A stretch of DNA of 28,101 nt. Source: a virus. Below, one piece after another: positions 6,520-14,392 of this stretch (the first letter of the stretch is position 1; every line of letters starts with the position of its first letter). The position numbers and the translations under genes were made by a program. The notes beneath the pieces were generated by a model. That model did not search any database and was not told where the DNA came from. It was given only the letters and a program-made list of their open reading frames with translations. Location of the stretch: IMG/VR virus record IMGVR_UViG_3300021963_000522, positions 1 through 28,101 of that record. One strand, written 5' to 3'.

Positions 6520-6566
6520 CTATAGCGCGACCAGTTTACCCAATAGGCTGGCAAGGAGCTTCTGGA

Positions 6567-6800
6567 ATGTGCATGAAAACCCCCAAGCCTCCAGTTCCGA
6601 CTGCTGAGGAAAGGGCAATGGAAGAGGACGCCAAGATTCAGCGTGAATCTATGGCTAACGAACGCCGTCGTGCCCTTGCTGAGGCTAAGGAAGGCCGACT
6701 CGAATCTGAGCTTTCTCGCGTTCGCGGTTCTGGTATGCGCTCACTTATTTCTGGTCGCCGTGGTGGTCAGGGCTTCCTTCGCTCTATGCTAGGCTCTTAA
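6567..6800 (+). CDS. Small charged protein between terminase and portal (77 aa)
   Basis: The start at 6567 has AGGAG about 9 nt upstream; a second in-frame ATG two codons later (MKTPKPPVPT) is possible. The product begins with a Pro-rich tract (KTPKPPVPTAEER), continues as a highly charged helix (residues about 13-50, ERAMEEDAKIQRESMANERR) and ends Gly/Arg-rich with SLISGRRGGQGFLRSMLG. The 'M-C-x-K-T-P-K-P-P' start and 'SL.sGRRGGQGFL' end recur in small proteins located next to the portal in podovirus genomes. It is likely a minor virion or assembly factor. It is encoded 3 nt before the portal ATG. Confidence 0.7.
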   Translation: MCMKTPKPPVPTAEERAMEEDAKIQRESMANERRRALAEAKEGRLESELSRVRGSGMRSLISGRRGGQGFLRSMLGS

Positions 6801-6803
6801 ACT

Positions 6804-8375
6804 ATGCCGGTGATTCCGACTCCAGTTGTTCCAGTCACAGCCAGTGCTGGACTGCTTGGCAAGTTGCAGGCTCGATATGCTCGGGCCAAGCAACTGCGAG
6901 AGCCATGGATTTCGGAGTATGAAGAGTGCTACGAATATGCGCTGCCTAGCCGCGAAAGCTTCTATGCCCAGGCTGCCGGTCAAAGCCGCACTGATAAGAT
7001 TTTTGATGAGACTGCTGTGGTGGGTGTGCAGGAGTTTGCATCTCGCCTGCAAGCCGGTTTGATTCCCAACTATGCGCGGTGGGCAGAGCTTGTCTCTGGT
7101 AGCGAAGTGCCGGAAGATGATCGCTCCGAAGTGAATGAGGCACTCGAGGCCGTCACTGAGTATGTGTTTGAGGTAATTCAGAACAGTAACTTTGCCCAGG
7201 AAGCAAATGAGACGCTACTGGACATTGCTCTTGGCACTGCCTGCATGAGGATCGATGAGGGTGACGCCCTCAATCCTGTCATGTTCACTGCCGTGCCCTT
7301 GCCGCAATTGGCGTTAGACGTTGGCCCGGATGACAAGCTCGATACAATCTTCCGTGAGCGTTCGATCCGTACCTCAAACATTAAGATTGCCTATCCGAAG
7401 GCCGTCCTGCCTGCCGAACTCGAGCGTGAGTTGGCAACTGGCGTGGACAACTTTGAGTCTCTAGTTGAGTGCGTGTACCGTGACTGGTCTACTCCAGGTG
7501 AGGAAGTAAACATGCTTGCCGTGTTCCTTCCCCAGCGGAACCATATGCTTTTCACGGAAACCTATAAAGGCATTGGTTCCAATCCCTATGTGGCATTCCG
7601 TTGGTCCAAAGCTGCTGGTGAAGTTTGGGGTCGCGGCCCTTTGCTGTCTGCTATGCCCGCTGTAAAAACCACCAACCTGGTGGTGCAGATGATCCTCGAG
7701 AATGCTCAGATGGCAATCTCGGGAATCTACACTGCGGAAGATGATGGCGTAGTAAACCCGGCAACGATCCGACTTGTGCCAGGAACAATCATTCCTGTTG
7801 CGCCTGGTAGCTCCGGGCTGCGCGCCGTAGGCAGTGCCGGTAACTTTGATGTGGCTCAGTTGGTGCTTTCCGACATGCGCCTTAACATCAAGAAGGCTCT
7901 CTACAACGAGATGCTCGGCAATCCCAACACAACGCCGATGTCTGCAACCGAAGTGGCGCAGCGTATGGCTGACTTGTCACGGCAGATCGGCAGCGCCTTT
8001 GGTCGTTTGCAGGCAGAGTTTGTGAACCCCGTGCTTCGCCGGGTGGTGTACATCCTCAAGAAGCAGGGTCGTATCTCTATCCCGGTCATCAACGGCCGCG
8101 AAGTGAAGGTGCGCTCGACAAGCCCGCTTGCTCAAGCCCAGGCTTTTGAGGACATCAACGCTATCAACCGATTCCTTGAAATGGTACAGGGCCGCTTTGG
8201 CCCGCAGATGGTCAACCTATATGTGAAGGGCGATGAGACCACCAAGTATCTGGCTGCCAAGTTTGGTGTGCCGGAAAGACTGATCCGCGATGAGGCGGAA
8301 CGGGAACAGCTTGCTGGTCAGATAGCGCAAATGGGGCAGAATGGCATCGACACAAGCCAAATTACTGGGGCCTGA
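6804..8375 (+). CDS. Portal / head-to-tail connector protein (523 aa)
   Basis: This protein forms the dodecameric ring at one capsid vertex through which DNA is packaged and ejected. The sequence matches the podovirus Head-tail_con family (T7 gp8, 536 aa): an N-terminal helical region with KLQARYARAKQLREPWISEY and YALPSRESFY, the conserved D-x-T/V-A-V-x-G-V-Q-E-F-A-S-R-L-Q-A-G-L-I-P block (residues about 61-85), a 'W.E......P' motif after it, and a central FRWSKAAGEVWGRGPLLSAM segment, followed by the NPNTTPMSATEVAQRMADLS region typical of the wing/clip. The length is normal. It follows the small charged gene by 3 nt and overlaps the next gene by 35 nt. Confidence 0.95.
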   Translation: MPVIPTPVVPVTASAGLLGKLQARYARAKQLREPWISEYEECYEYALPSRESFYAQAAGQSRTDKIFDETAVVGVQEFASRLQAGLIPNYARWAELVSGSEVPEDDRSEVNEALEAVTEYVFEVIQNSNFAQEANETLLDIALGTACMRIDEGDALNPVMFTAVPLPQLALDVGPDDKLDTIFRERSIRTSNIKIAYPKAVLPAELERELATGVDNFESLVECVYRDWSTPGEEVNMLAVFLPQRNHMLFTETYKGIGSNPYVAFRWSKAAGEVWGRGPLLSAMPAVKTTNLVVQMILENAQMAISGIYTAEDDGVVNPATIRLVPGTIIPVAPGSSGLRAVGSAGNFDVAQLVLSDMRLNIKKALYNEMLGNPNTTPMSATEVAQRMADLSRQIGSAFGRLQAEFVNPVLRRVVYILKKQGRISIPVINGREVKVRSTSPLAQAQAFEDINAINRFLEMVQGRFGPQMVNLYVKGDETTKYLAAKFGVPERLIRDEAEREQLAGQIAQMGQNGIDTSQITGA

Positions 8376-8601
8376 CGGCTTCGTTCGAGCTCCTGCAGAG
8401 GAGCGCAAGCTAAACGAATTGGCAGCCTCGACCTTCAGTAGCAATGGAGCTCGAGAGTTCTTGGCGTATTTGCGCTCGATTACCATCGAGGCAGTCGCTG
8501 GCCCGCACATTGGATCAGATGAGTTACGGCATCGAGAGGGTATGCGCTATCTCGTAGCCATCATTGAACAGCGCATAAACAAGGGGAAGCAAAATGACTG
8601 A
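8341..8601 (+). CDS. Bbp19-like small phage protein (86 aa)
   Basis: The frame starts inside the portal gene's 3' end (35-nt overlap) and ends inside the scaffold gene's 5' end (8-nt overlap). The helical core NGAREFLAYLRSITIEAVAG followed by ELRHREGMRYLVAIIEQRI resembles the Bbp19 family named after a Bordetella phage BPP-1 protein: a 'G..vL..LR' helix, a short loop, and an 'RxxEGxRxLv..I...i' helix. The function of this family is not established; it is regularly found between portal and scaffold/capsid genes, so an assembly role is likely. The family call is from memory of the pattern. Confidence 0.7.
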   Translation: MASTQAKLLGPDGFVRAPAEERKLNELAASTFSSNGAREFLAYLRSITIEAVAGPHIGSDELRHREGMRYLVAIIEQRINKGKQND

Positions 8602-9325
8602 GATGGTGGAAGGCAATAACGGCGAGACTCCGATTGAGAGCGCAGCGCCCGTTGACGAGTCACGTCCCGAGTGGCTGCCTGAGAAGTTTTGGGTTGAGGG
8701 CAAGCCGGCCTACGATAAGCTGGCTCAATCCTATGGCGAGCTCGAAAAGATGCGCGGCAATCTGCGCGAGAAGCTTGTCGAGGAATTGACAACCGAGCGC
8801 CTTGCTGCGCGGCCTGAAGCGCCTAATGCCTACAAACTGCCGGAACACGAGAAGCTCGATCAGGAGCAACTTGAAGCATCGGGCGTTGTTCAGTGGTGGC
8901 GTCAGTTTGCCCACGATCAGGGATACAATCAGGAACAGTTTGAAACTGCCATCAATACCTACGCCGACCTACAGGTGAAGGAGATTGAGGAAAGCTATCA
9001 GCGCGAGTTTCAAAAGCTTGGCGAGAGCGCAACTGCCCGCATCGAGGCCGTCCAACTGTGGGCTGGCAACTACTTCAACGAAGAAGAGCAGGTTGCAATT
9101 TCTGCTGCTTGCACCAGTGCCGCTGGCGTGGCCGCAATGGAAAAGTTAATGTCTGCGCTTAAGGGTTCGGGCGTGGTTGACAACACCATGTTCGAAAAGA
9201 AGCCGGAGCCTACTCGAGCAGACGTTGAGAAGATGATGCAGGATCGCCGCTATTGGCATCCGGCAGATCGTGATCCTGCGTTTGTGCGCCAGGTGGAAGA
9301 GTTCTTCGCCAAGACCTTCCGCTAA
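8594..9325 (+). CDS. Capsid assembly scaffolding protein (243 aa)
   Basis: This is an internal scaffold that directs capsid shell assembly and leaves before or during packaging. The sequence is acidic and helical, with the podovirus scaffold opening RPEWLPEKFWVEGKPAYDKL and SYGELEKM (residues about 24-55), a 'PNAYKLPEHEKLDQE' linker, a central WWRQFAHDQGYNQEQFETAI helix pair, and a C-terminal ADVEKMMQDRRYWHPADRDP segment ending in a basic helix. That order (P-E-W-L-P-E-K-F-W, Y..La.sY.eLek) is characteristic of T7 gp9-type scaffolds. The Shine-Dalgarno is GGGGAAG. Position just before the capsid genes supports the call, although a GNAT gene intervenes. Confidence 0.85.
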   Translation: MTEMVEGNNGETPIESAAPVDESRPEWLPEKFWVEGKPAYDKLAQSYGELEKMRGNLREKLVEELTTERLAARPEAPNAYKLPEHEKLDQEQLEASGVVQWWRQFAHDQGYNQEQFETAINTYADLQVKEIEESYQREFQKLGESATARIEAVQLWAGNYFNEEEQVAISAACTSAAGVAAMEKLMSALKGSGVVDNTMFEKKPEPTRADVEKMMQDRRYWHPADRDPAFVRQVEEFFAKTFR

Positions 9326-9804
9326 TGCGCGTTCGCTTTATGGAGGAGCGGGATATTCCCGTTGTCATTACGCTTGGCAGCTTAATGCACCGTGAAGCGC
9401 CGGAGTATGCTGACTTTCAATTTGACGAGGGCAAGCTCGAGCGCCTTGCTTGGGCTTGCCTCTCTGAAAGGGACTGGTCAACAATCGTCGCAGAGACTGA
9501 GGTGAACGGTGAGATTCGAATCGTCGGATTCCTTGTAGCCGCCGCAGTCGAAACTTTCTTTGGGCCCGACCGATTCACTGAGGACTTGGCATTCTATGTA
9601 ATGCCAGGATTTCGAGGCACGTCGGCTGCTATCAAAATGCTAACGCTGCTTGAGGTTTGGTCGAATGCCGTTGGCACAAAGCGTGTACGGATTGGCATAA
9701 CTACCGGCATTAATGGCGATGTAGCGGGTAGGTTTCTGCTGCGTATGGGTTATGTTGATAGTGGCGCGCTTTACTCTAAAGCAATTAGTCCATTGCCGGC
9801 TTGA
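9325..9804 (+). CDS. GNAT-family N-acetyltransferase (159 aa)
   Basis: This is an acetyl-CoA-dependent transferase predicted from the GNAT fold. An N-terminal beta-alpha unit (MRVRFMEERDIPVVITL) is followed by strands at IVGFLVAAAVETFFG, and motif A with the pyrophosphate-binding loop in FYVMPGFRGTSAAIKMLTLL (residues about 91-110). A strand at VRIGITTGING and an 'AGRFLLRMGYVDSGALYSK' end fit motif B and the usual G-F/Y-x end. The gene overlaps the scaffold stop (TAATG) and sits between scaffold and major capsid, so it is made with head proteins. The substrate is unknown; modification of a capsid or host protein is possible. Repeat copy 3 lies in its last codons. Confidence 0.85.
   Translation: MRVRFMEERDIPVVITLGSLMHREAPEYADFQFDEGKLERLAWACLSERDWSTIVAETEVNGEIRIVGFLVAAAVETFFGPDRFTEDLAFYVMPGFRGTSAAIKMLTLLEVWSNAVGTKRVRIGITTGINGDVAGRFLLRMGYVDSGALYSKAISPLPA
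9786..9795 (+). repeat. Repeated 10-mer TAGTCCATTG, copy 3
   Basis: Exact copy inside the 3' end of the GNAT gene, where it spans part of the Ile-Ser-Pro-Leu codons. It lies 141 nt before the capsid ATG, the longest distance among the four copies. Confidence 0.7.
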
Positions 9805-9880
9805 TCTGTTTGCAAGACATCACAAGCAGGCCCGCAAGGTCTGGCTATGGAGCCCGCCAGGACAACTCCTTTCGCATCGT

Positions 9881-9914
9881 TTGCGGATAACCGGCAAAAA
9901 CCAGTTTTTCGCAA
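9881..9914 (+). promoter_or_regulatory. Leader stem-loop upstream of the major capsid gene
   Basis: TTGCG (9881-9885) and CGCAA (9910-9914) flank an inner inverted repeat AAAAAC-CA-GTTTTT (9896-9909). The structure ends 10 nt before the capsid Shine-Dalgarno AAAGGA. The 132-nt gap between the GNAT stop and the capsid ATG contains no gene and no clear sigma-70 promoter, so this leader may influence mRNA stability or translation of the capsid. Confidence 0.4.
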
Positions 9915-9936
9915 GCCTGAATGAAAGGATTGAACA

Positions 9937-10761
9937 ATGGCAATTGATATTAATGACGCCTTTGTGAAGCAGTTCGAGAGCGAAGTGCACATGGCGTATC
10001 AGCGTATGGGCTCCAAGCTCCGCAATACCGTTCGCTACAAGGGCAACGTCCGTGGTTCCAGCACCACCTTCCAGAAGGTTGGCAAGGGCACCGCTGGCAC
10101 GAAGTCGCGTCACGGCAACGTGCCGGTGATGACCATCGACCATACCCCGGTTGAGTGCACCCTGTCTGACTTCTACGCTGCTGATTACGTGGACAAGCTG
10201 GACGAACTGAAGATCAACCATGACGAGCGCATGGTTGTTACCCAGTCCGCTGCTGCCGCAATTGGCCGCAAGACCGACGACCTGATCGTTACTGCGCTCG
10301 ACACGACTAGCAATGCTATCGTTGAGTCCGGCACGACTGGCCTGAACCAGACGAAGGTCAACACCGTGTTCGAATTCTTCGGCAACAATGATGTGCCGGA
10401 TGATGGCGAACGCTATTTCGTGATCTCGCCTGGCGCATGGACCGATCTGCTGGGTCTGAACGCCTTCTCGAGCGCTGACTTCGTTGGTCCCGATGAACTG
10501 CCTTACAAGGGCGGCATGGTGGCCAAGCGTTGGATGGGCTTCATGTGGATGACGTTCTCGGGCCTGTCGGTTGCTTCCAACATCCGTAAGAACTTTGCTT
10601 ATCACCGTAGCGCCCTGGGCGTGGCGGCTGGTTCGGAAGTGCAGACCGAAATGAACTACGTGCCGGAGAAGGCCGCTCACCTGGCAACCTCGATGATGTC
10701 GCAGGGTGCCGTGTTGATCGACAGCAACGGTGTGTACGAAGTTCAGACCTACGACGCTTAA
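9937..10761 (+). CDS. Major capsid protein (274 aa)
   Basis: This is the main shell protein, inferred to have an HK97-type fold. Evidence: it follows portal, scaffold and GNAT, has a strong AAAGGA ribosome site, and uses a markedly restricted codon set (frequent GAC, AAC, CTG, ACC), as for very abundant proteins. The sequence has an N-arm (MAIDINDAFVKQFESEVHMA), a 'TVRYKGNVRGSSTTFQKVGKG' region, an E-loop-like 'TIDHTPVECTLSDFYAADYV' segment, a central 'ERYFVISPGAWTDLLGL' P-domain strand-turn, and a C-terminal 'GAVLIDSNGVYEVQTYDA' end, a pattern shared by the shorter capsid proteins of many podoviruses. It is shorter than T7 gp10A (about 345 aa). Confidence 0.9.
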   Translation: MAIDINDAFVKQFESEVHMAYQRMGSKLRNTVRYKGNVRGSSTTFQKVGKGTAGTKSRHGNVPVMTIDHTPVECTLSDFYAADYVDKLDELKINHDERMVVTQSAAAAIGRKTDDLIVTALDTTSNAIVESGTTGLNQTKVNTVFEFFGNNDVPDDGERYFVISPGAWTDLLGLNAFSSADFVGPDELPYKGGMVAKRWMGFMWMTFSGLSVASNIRKNFAYHRSALGVAAGSEVQTEMNYVPEKAAHLATSMMSQGAVLIDSNGVYEVQTYDA

Positions 10762-10773
10762 GGAGCAAAGAAC

Positions 10774-11034
10774 ATGGCTTTTACTCCCGCAACTTTGATT
10801 AAGCTGGCTGGTGCTGAACCGGCTCTGCATATCTACTCGAACTCCGATGCAATCGCTACGATTGTTGCCTCGGGCTACTTCAACACGGTGACGGACAACC
10901 TCAAGCAGAATGATGTCATTCTGTGCGTGGGTTCGACTGGCGGCACCCGTACCATTGACGTGATCTGTGTTACGAGTGCGACTGGCGCGGCGACCGTTAC
11001 GACGACCGCTTTGGAAGGCGTCACCGCCTCGTAA
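10774..11034 (+). CDS. Small capsid-associated (decoration-like) protein (86 aa)
   Basis: AAGGAG lies 9 nt before the ATG, and the gene starts 12 nt after the capsid stop. The beta-rich sequence (ALHIYSNSDAIATIVASGYF, NTVTDNLKQNDVILCVGS, then VTSATGAATVTTTALEGVTA) matches a small protein type that very often follows the major capsid gene in podo- and siphoviruses. It resembles a decoration or stabilising protein or a small beta-fold head accessory. It shares the high-expression codon style of the capsid gene and lies before the double-hairpin terminator, so the pair forms the most strongly expressed unit. Confidence 0.75.
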   Translation: MAFTPATLIKLAGAEPALHIYSNSDAIATIVASGYFNTVTDNLKQNDVILCVGSTGGTRTIDVICVTSATGAATVTTTALEGVTAS

Positions 11035-11040
11035 GCAACA

Positions 11041-11107
11041 GGGAGAGGTTCTCCCCCCTGACCTCTCCCGGGCCAGCCTTGTCTTGTGCAGGGCTGGCCT
11101 TTTCTCT
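11041..11107 (+). terminator. Tandem double-hairpin terminator after the capsid genes
   Basis: A first perfect 9-bp stem GGGAGAGGT (11041-11049) / ACCTCTCCC (11061-11069) is followed at once by an 8-bp stem GGCCAGCC (11071-11078) / GGCTGGCC (11092-11099) and then TTTTCTCT. The second hairpin with its U-run is a standard Rho-independent terminator; the first may stabilise the capsid mRNA 3' end or strengthen termination. The next gene starts at 11119, so some read-through is expected. Confidence 0.85.
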
Positions 11108-11118
11108 AGGAGCGCACC

Positions 11119-11700
11119 GTGGCAGTTACCGACATTGATATTTGCTCTCGCGCCCTGATCTTGATCGGTGCCGCACCCATCACATCGTTTGCAGATGGCA
11201 CGACTGAGAGCACGGTTGCTGCCAATCTCTATGAAGATACGGTGCGCGACCTGATGTCTCGCTTCCGCTGGCGCTTTGCTTCTGGCCAGGCTCAACTGTC
11301 TCGTCGCGTGGAAGAACCGGATTCTAAATGGGATGCCGCGTATAACTTGCCGGCCGATCTGCTGCTGCTTCATGACGTGACCGTCAATGACAACATGATT
11401 GAGTATGACCGCTACCAGAACCTGGTCTATTGCAATGCGACCACTGAAGAGGTTGTGGCTGCTGATTATACGTTCCGAGCAGAGGAGGACCTTTGGCCTC
11501 CTTACTTTGTAACGCTGGTCGAACTGCAACTTGCCTCGATCTTCGCCTACTCGGTGGCCAACCAGATTAATACGGCTGACTTCATGGAGAAGAAGGCCTT
11601 GCGTCAGATGGCATTGGCGCGCAACATTGACAGCACGGCACAGACTTCGCGCCGTTTCGATCTCAGCCGATTCGACAAAGCGCGTAGGACGATCCGCTAA
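11119..11700 (+). CDS. Tail adaptor protein, T7 gp11-like (193 aa)
   Basis: This protein forms the adaptor ring joining the portal to the tail nozzle. The GTG start has AGGAG about 7 nt upstream, located right at the end of the terminator. The signature IDICSRALILIGAAPITSFA followed by STVAANLYEDTVRDLMSRF and 'WRFASGQAQLSR' is typical of the 'tail tubular protein A' family, and the length (193 aa) equals that of T7 gp11 (196 aa). The C-terminal helices (ELQLASIFAYSVANQIN, then a basic 'FDKARRTIR') also fit. It overlaps the nozzle gene (TAATG). Confidence 0.9.
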   Translation: MAVTDIDICSRALILIGAAPITSFADGTTESTVAANLYEDTVRDLMSRFRWRFASGQAQLSRRVEEPDSKWDAAYNLPADLLLLHDVTVNDNMIEYDRYQNLVYCNATTEEVVAADYTFRAEEDLWPPYFVTLVELQLASIFAYSVANQINTADFMEKKALRQMALARNIDSTAQTSRRFDLSRFDKARRTIR

Positions 11701-13877
11701 TGCCGACCATCAAGCAGGTCCAAACCAACTTCTCATCAGGGGAAGTTGATCCGCTGCTGCGTATGCGTGTGGATACTGGCGCATACCAGAATGGCGCGGC
11801 CACTCTGCGTAACTGCTCATTGCTGAATACTGGCGGCGTAAGCAGGCGGGCGGGCACCCGTTATCTTGCCACCCTTACTACTGATAGCAGGCTTTTGCCG
11901 TTCGAGTTTTCGTCCTCGGAGCGTTATGTCTTTGCTTTGAGCAATGGTCGCCTCGATGTGTTCAGCACGTCGGGGACACTGCTAACTACGATCACAAGCA
12001 CCGTTCCGTGGACAGGCGCACAGCTTCGACAGATTAGCTACACTCAGGCAGCGGATGTGATGATCCTGTGCCATCCATCTTGGGCACCTCGCGTGGTGCG
12101 TCGGACGGGCGCATCCAGTTTTACGATTAGCACCTTTGCGTTTGACACGAGCCTAGACGGCAACAAGATTTATCAGCCTTATTATAAGTTTGCCGATGAC
12201 ACGGTGACGATCAGCGTTAGTGCCGTATCAGGCACGGGCGTAACCATTACCGCTTCGAGTGCCGTATTCACGTCTGCCTATGTGGGCACGATTGTGCGCT
12301 GGAAAGACGTTGAGATTCTCATCACTACCTACACAAATGCCACGACCTTGGTAGGTAACATCAAGGGACGGCTTGAAGGCTCTCTTGATATTAATCCGCT
12401 TCGCACCTCGCATAGTAGCGATGTTGTTGAAGTGACTCATGCTTTGCATGGATTTGCCACTGGGCAGAGTGTGACGATTAGCGGTGCCAATGGCTTTGCT
12501 GGTGTTACTTTTGCTCAGATCAACGGCACTTTTTCGATCACCGTGATTGATGACAATCGCTATAGTTACGCGACTGGACATAACGCAAACGCATCAGAAG
12601 ATGGCGGCGGCCCTACGGTCAAATTTACAAGCAGCACAACTTCCACTCGAGACTGGTCCGAGCAGACTTACTCTGCGGTCAATGGCTATCCTGGAGCGGT
12701 TGCTTTCCACGAAAGTCGCCTTTGGTTTGGCGGTAGCAGTGCCGTGCCTGATGGCTTGTGGGCTTCTAAAATTGGCCTGTTCTTCAACTTCGATGTGGGC
12801 GAAGGCCTCGATGATGAGAGCATTCAGATCACTATCGGCAGTGAGGATATCTCGAACGTAAAGCACATCGTATCAAACCGAGACTTGCAGATTTTTACAG
12901 CAAGCGGCGAGTTCTTTGTGCCGCGTTCAAGCACCCAGGCAATGACGCCCACTACCATTCGAATCTCAAGGCAAACGCCATTCGGCTCGAGTGATGTCAC
13001 TCCGCTTCCGTTTGATGGCGCTACTCTGTTTGTGCAGGGCTCGGGCAAATCTGTGCGCGAGTTTGTCTATAATGACAGCGCGAATGGTTATGCCTCGACC
13101 GACATTACCTTGCTATCTAGCCACCTTATCAACAGCCCCGTTGATATGGCGGTGCTGTTTGGTTCGACCGTGCGCGGTGAGCAGTATGCTCTGGTGGTGA
13201 ACAATGATGGCACGATGGCAGTGTTCAACTCGGCACGGTCTGAAAACGTGGCAGGGTGGACAACGTGGGAATTTGGAACCAAGGCCATCAACCTGTTTCG
13301 CTCGGTATGCACCTTGGGCGAACTGGTATTTGTCGCAGTGCAGCGCAACCTGACATATACGCTCGAGTTGCTCTCGGACGCCGAAGCCCTGACGGTTGAT
13401 AGCGCGATAAGCCTGACCGGATCGTCAAGCGCAACTTGGACGCTGGGCTCTTACTACGCTAACAAGGTGGTCGATGTTGTCTCGAGCAACATGTATCTTG
13501 GCACCTTCACTGCAAACGGCTCCGGCGTCATTACGCTTACTGAGCCAGTGACGAAGGTAACTGCCGGGTTCACCTATCCGGTGGAGATTACCACTCTGCC
13601 CGTACACTTGCAGCTTCCCACTGGCTCACTCTTGGGTATGCCTAAACGAATCAACCGTGTTCTTGTTGGGCTGAACAGCACCCTATCTTGCGTGGTCTCG
13701 AACAACCGACTGCTGCTTCGTCAGGTGACAGACGACTTGTCCGTTGCACCTGCCCTATTTACAGGGATTAAGGAGTTCTTCTTGCTTGGTTACAATCGAG
13801 AGGCGAAGGTCACGATTACGCAGGATGAGCCTCTGCCATTGAGGGTGCTAGGGATGAACATGGAGGTGTCTTTCTAA
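11700..13877 (+). CDS. Tail nozzle protein, T7 gp12-like (725 aa)
   Basis: This protein builds the hexameric nozzle of the short tail. The N-terminus QTNFSSGEVDPLLRMRVDTG followed by 'AATLRNCSLLNTGGVSRRAGTRYL' is the recognised opening of podovirus nozzle proteins of this class. The body is beta-rich with propeller-like repeats, including a central 'AVNGYPGAVAFHESRLWFGG' segment and 'FVQGSGKSVREFVYNDSANG'. The length (725 aa) is near that of T7 gp12 (794 aa). No enzymatic motif is visible. It is coupled to the adaptor upstream and to the 170-aa core protein downstream by TAATG overlaps. Confidence 0.85.
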   Translation: MPTIKQVQTNFSSGEVDPLLRMRVDTGAYQNGAATLRNCSLLNTGGVSRRAGTRYLATLTTDSRLLPFEFSSSERYVFALSNGRLDVFSTSGTLLTTITSTVPWTGAQLRQISYTQAADVMILCHPSWAPRVVRRTGASSFTISTFAFDTSLDGNKIYQPYYKFADDTVTISVSAVSGTGVTITASSAVFTSAYVGTIVRWKDVEILITTYTNATTLVGNIKGRLEGSLDINPLRTSHSSDVVEVTHALHGFATGQSVTISGANGFAGVTFAQINGTFSITVIDDNRYSYATGHNANASEDGGGPTVKFTSSTTSTRDWSEQTYSAVNGYPGAVAFHESRLWFGGSSAVPDGLWASKIGLFFNFDVGEGLDDESIQITIGSEDISNVKHIVSNRDLQIFTASGEFFVPRSSTQAMTPTTIRISRQTPFGSSDVTPLPFDGATLFVQGSGKSVREFVYNDSANGYASTDITLLSSHLINSPVDMAVLFGSTVRGEQYALVVNNDGTMAVFNSARSENVAGWTTWEFGTKAINLFRSVCTLGELVFVAVQRNLTYTLELLSDAEALTVDSAISLTGSSSATWTLGSYYANKVVDVVSSNMYLGTFTANGSGVITLTEPVTKVTAGFTYPVEITTLPVHLQLPTGSLLGMPKRINRVLVGLNSTLSCVVSNNRLLLRQVTDDLSVAPALFTGIKEFFLLGYNREAKVTITQDEPLPLRVLGMNMEVSF

Positions 13878-14389
13878 TGTGCGTCTCAGCAACCGTTCTT
13901 GCTGCTGCATCCCTTGTCGCGGCAAGTGCCGGCACCGCCGTTTCCATTTCCGCTGCTCAGGCAAACAAACGCGCTCAACAGAGTATGCTTGATGAGCAAC
14001 GCAAGCAACTGAATGAAGAGCGTGAGATTGCCCGTCTGCAGGCCCAGGAGGCCGAGGTGGAGCGTCTTAATGACTTCCGTAGGCAAAGGGCTAGCAACGC
14101 TGCTTCACTGGCAGCATCAGGTGTGCGCGAGAACATTAGCTTCCTCCAGGGCGTTATGCCAGCGGAGGAGCGCGCCTTGCGTTTAGACATTGGCGCTATT
14201 CGCATGGGCGACATTACTGGCCAGAATCGCATTGCTTCGCAGATTCGCGTTAATCGTTTTTCGCGCGATGTTGCTGGGTTCAATGCCCGAGCGCAGACTA
14301 TTGGTGCAGTGGCTAGCCTTGTTGGAACGGCTGCCAGTGTTGGTTCTTCATATAATCAAACTAAAATACCAAAACCAGCTGGAGGCTAA
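13877..14389 (+). CDS. Internal virion (ejection) protein, T7 gp14-like (170 aa)
   Basis: This is a predicted capsid-core protein ejected into the host envelope. The N-terminus is a small-residue hydrophobic helix (TVLAAASLVAASAGTAVSIS), followed by a long charged coiled coil (residues about 30-75, QSMLDEQRKQLNEEREIARL) and a second Gly/Ala-rich hydrophobic stretch near residue 150 (GAVASLVGTAASVG). This layout and length (170 versus 196 aa) fit T7 gp14, which forms the outer-membrane pore of the ejectosome. Position directly between nozzle and the 705-aa protein matches the T7 gene order 12-14-15-16. Assignment is by architecture, not by a clear sequence motif. Confidence 0.75.
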   Translation: MCVSATVLAAASLVAASAGTAVSISAAQANKRAQQSMLDEQRKQLNEEREIARLQAQEAEVERLNDFRRQRASNAASLAASGVRENISFLQGVMPAEERALRLDIGAIRMGDITGQNRIASQIRVNRFSRDVAGFNARAQTIGAVASLVGTAASVGSSYNQTKIPKPAGG

Positions 14390-14392
14390 TTC

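Noticed and set aside
9820-11529. Leftward open frame of 569 codons opposite the capsid genes
   Set aside because: It is a shadow of the capsid and neighbouring genes: it runs opposite the high-expression capsid frame, crosses the double-hairpin terminator and its product is His/Arg-rich with no recognisable domain.
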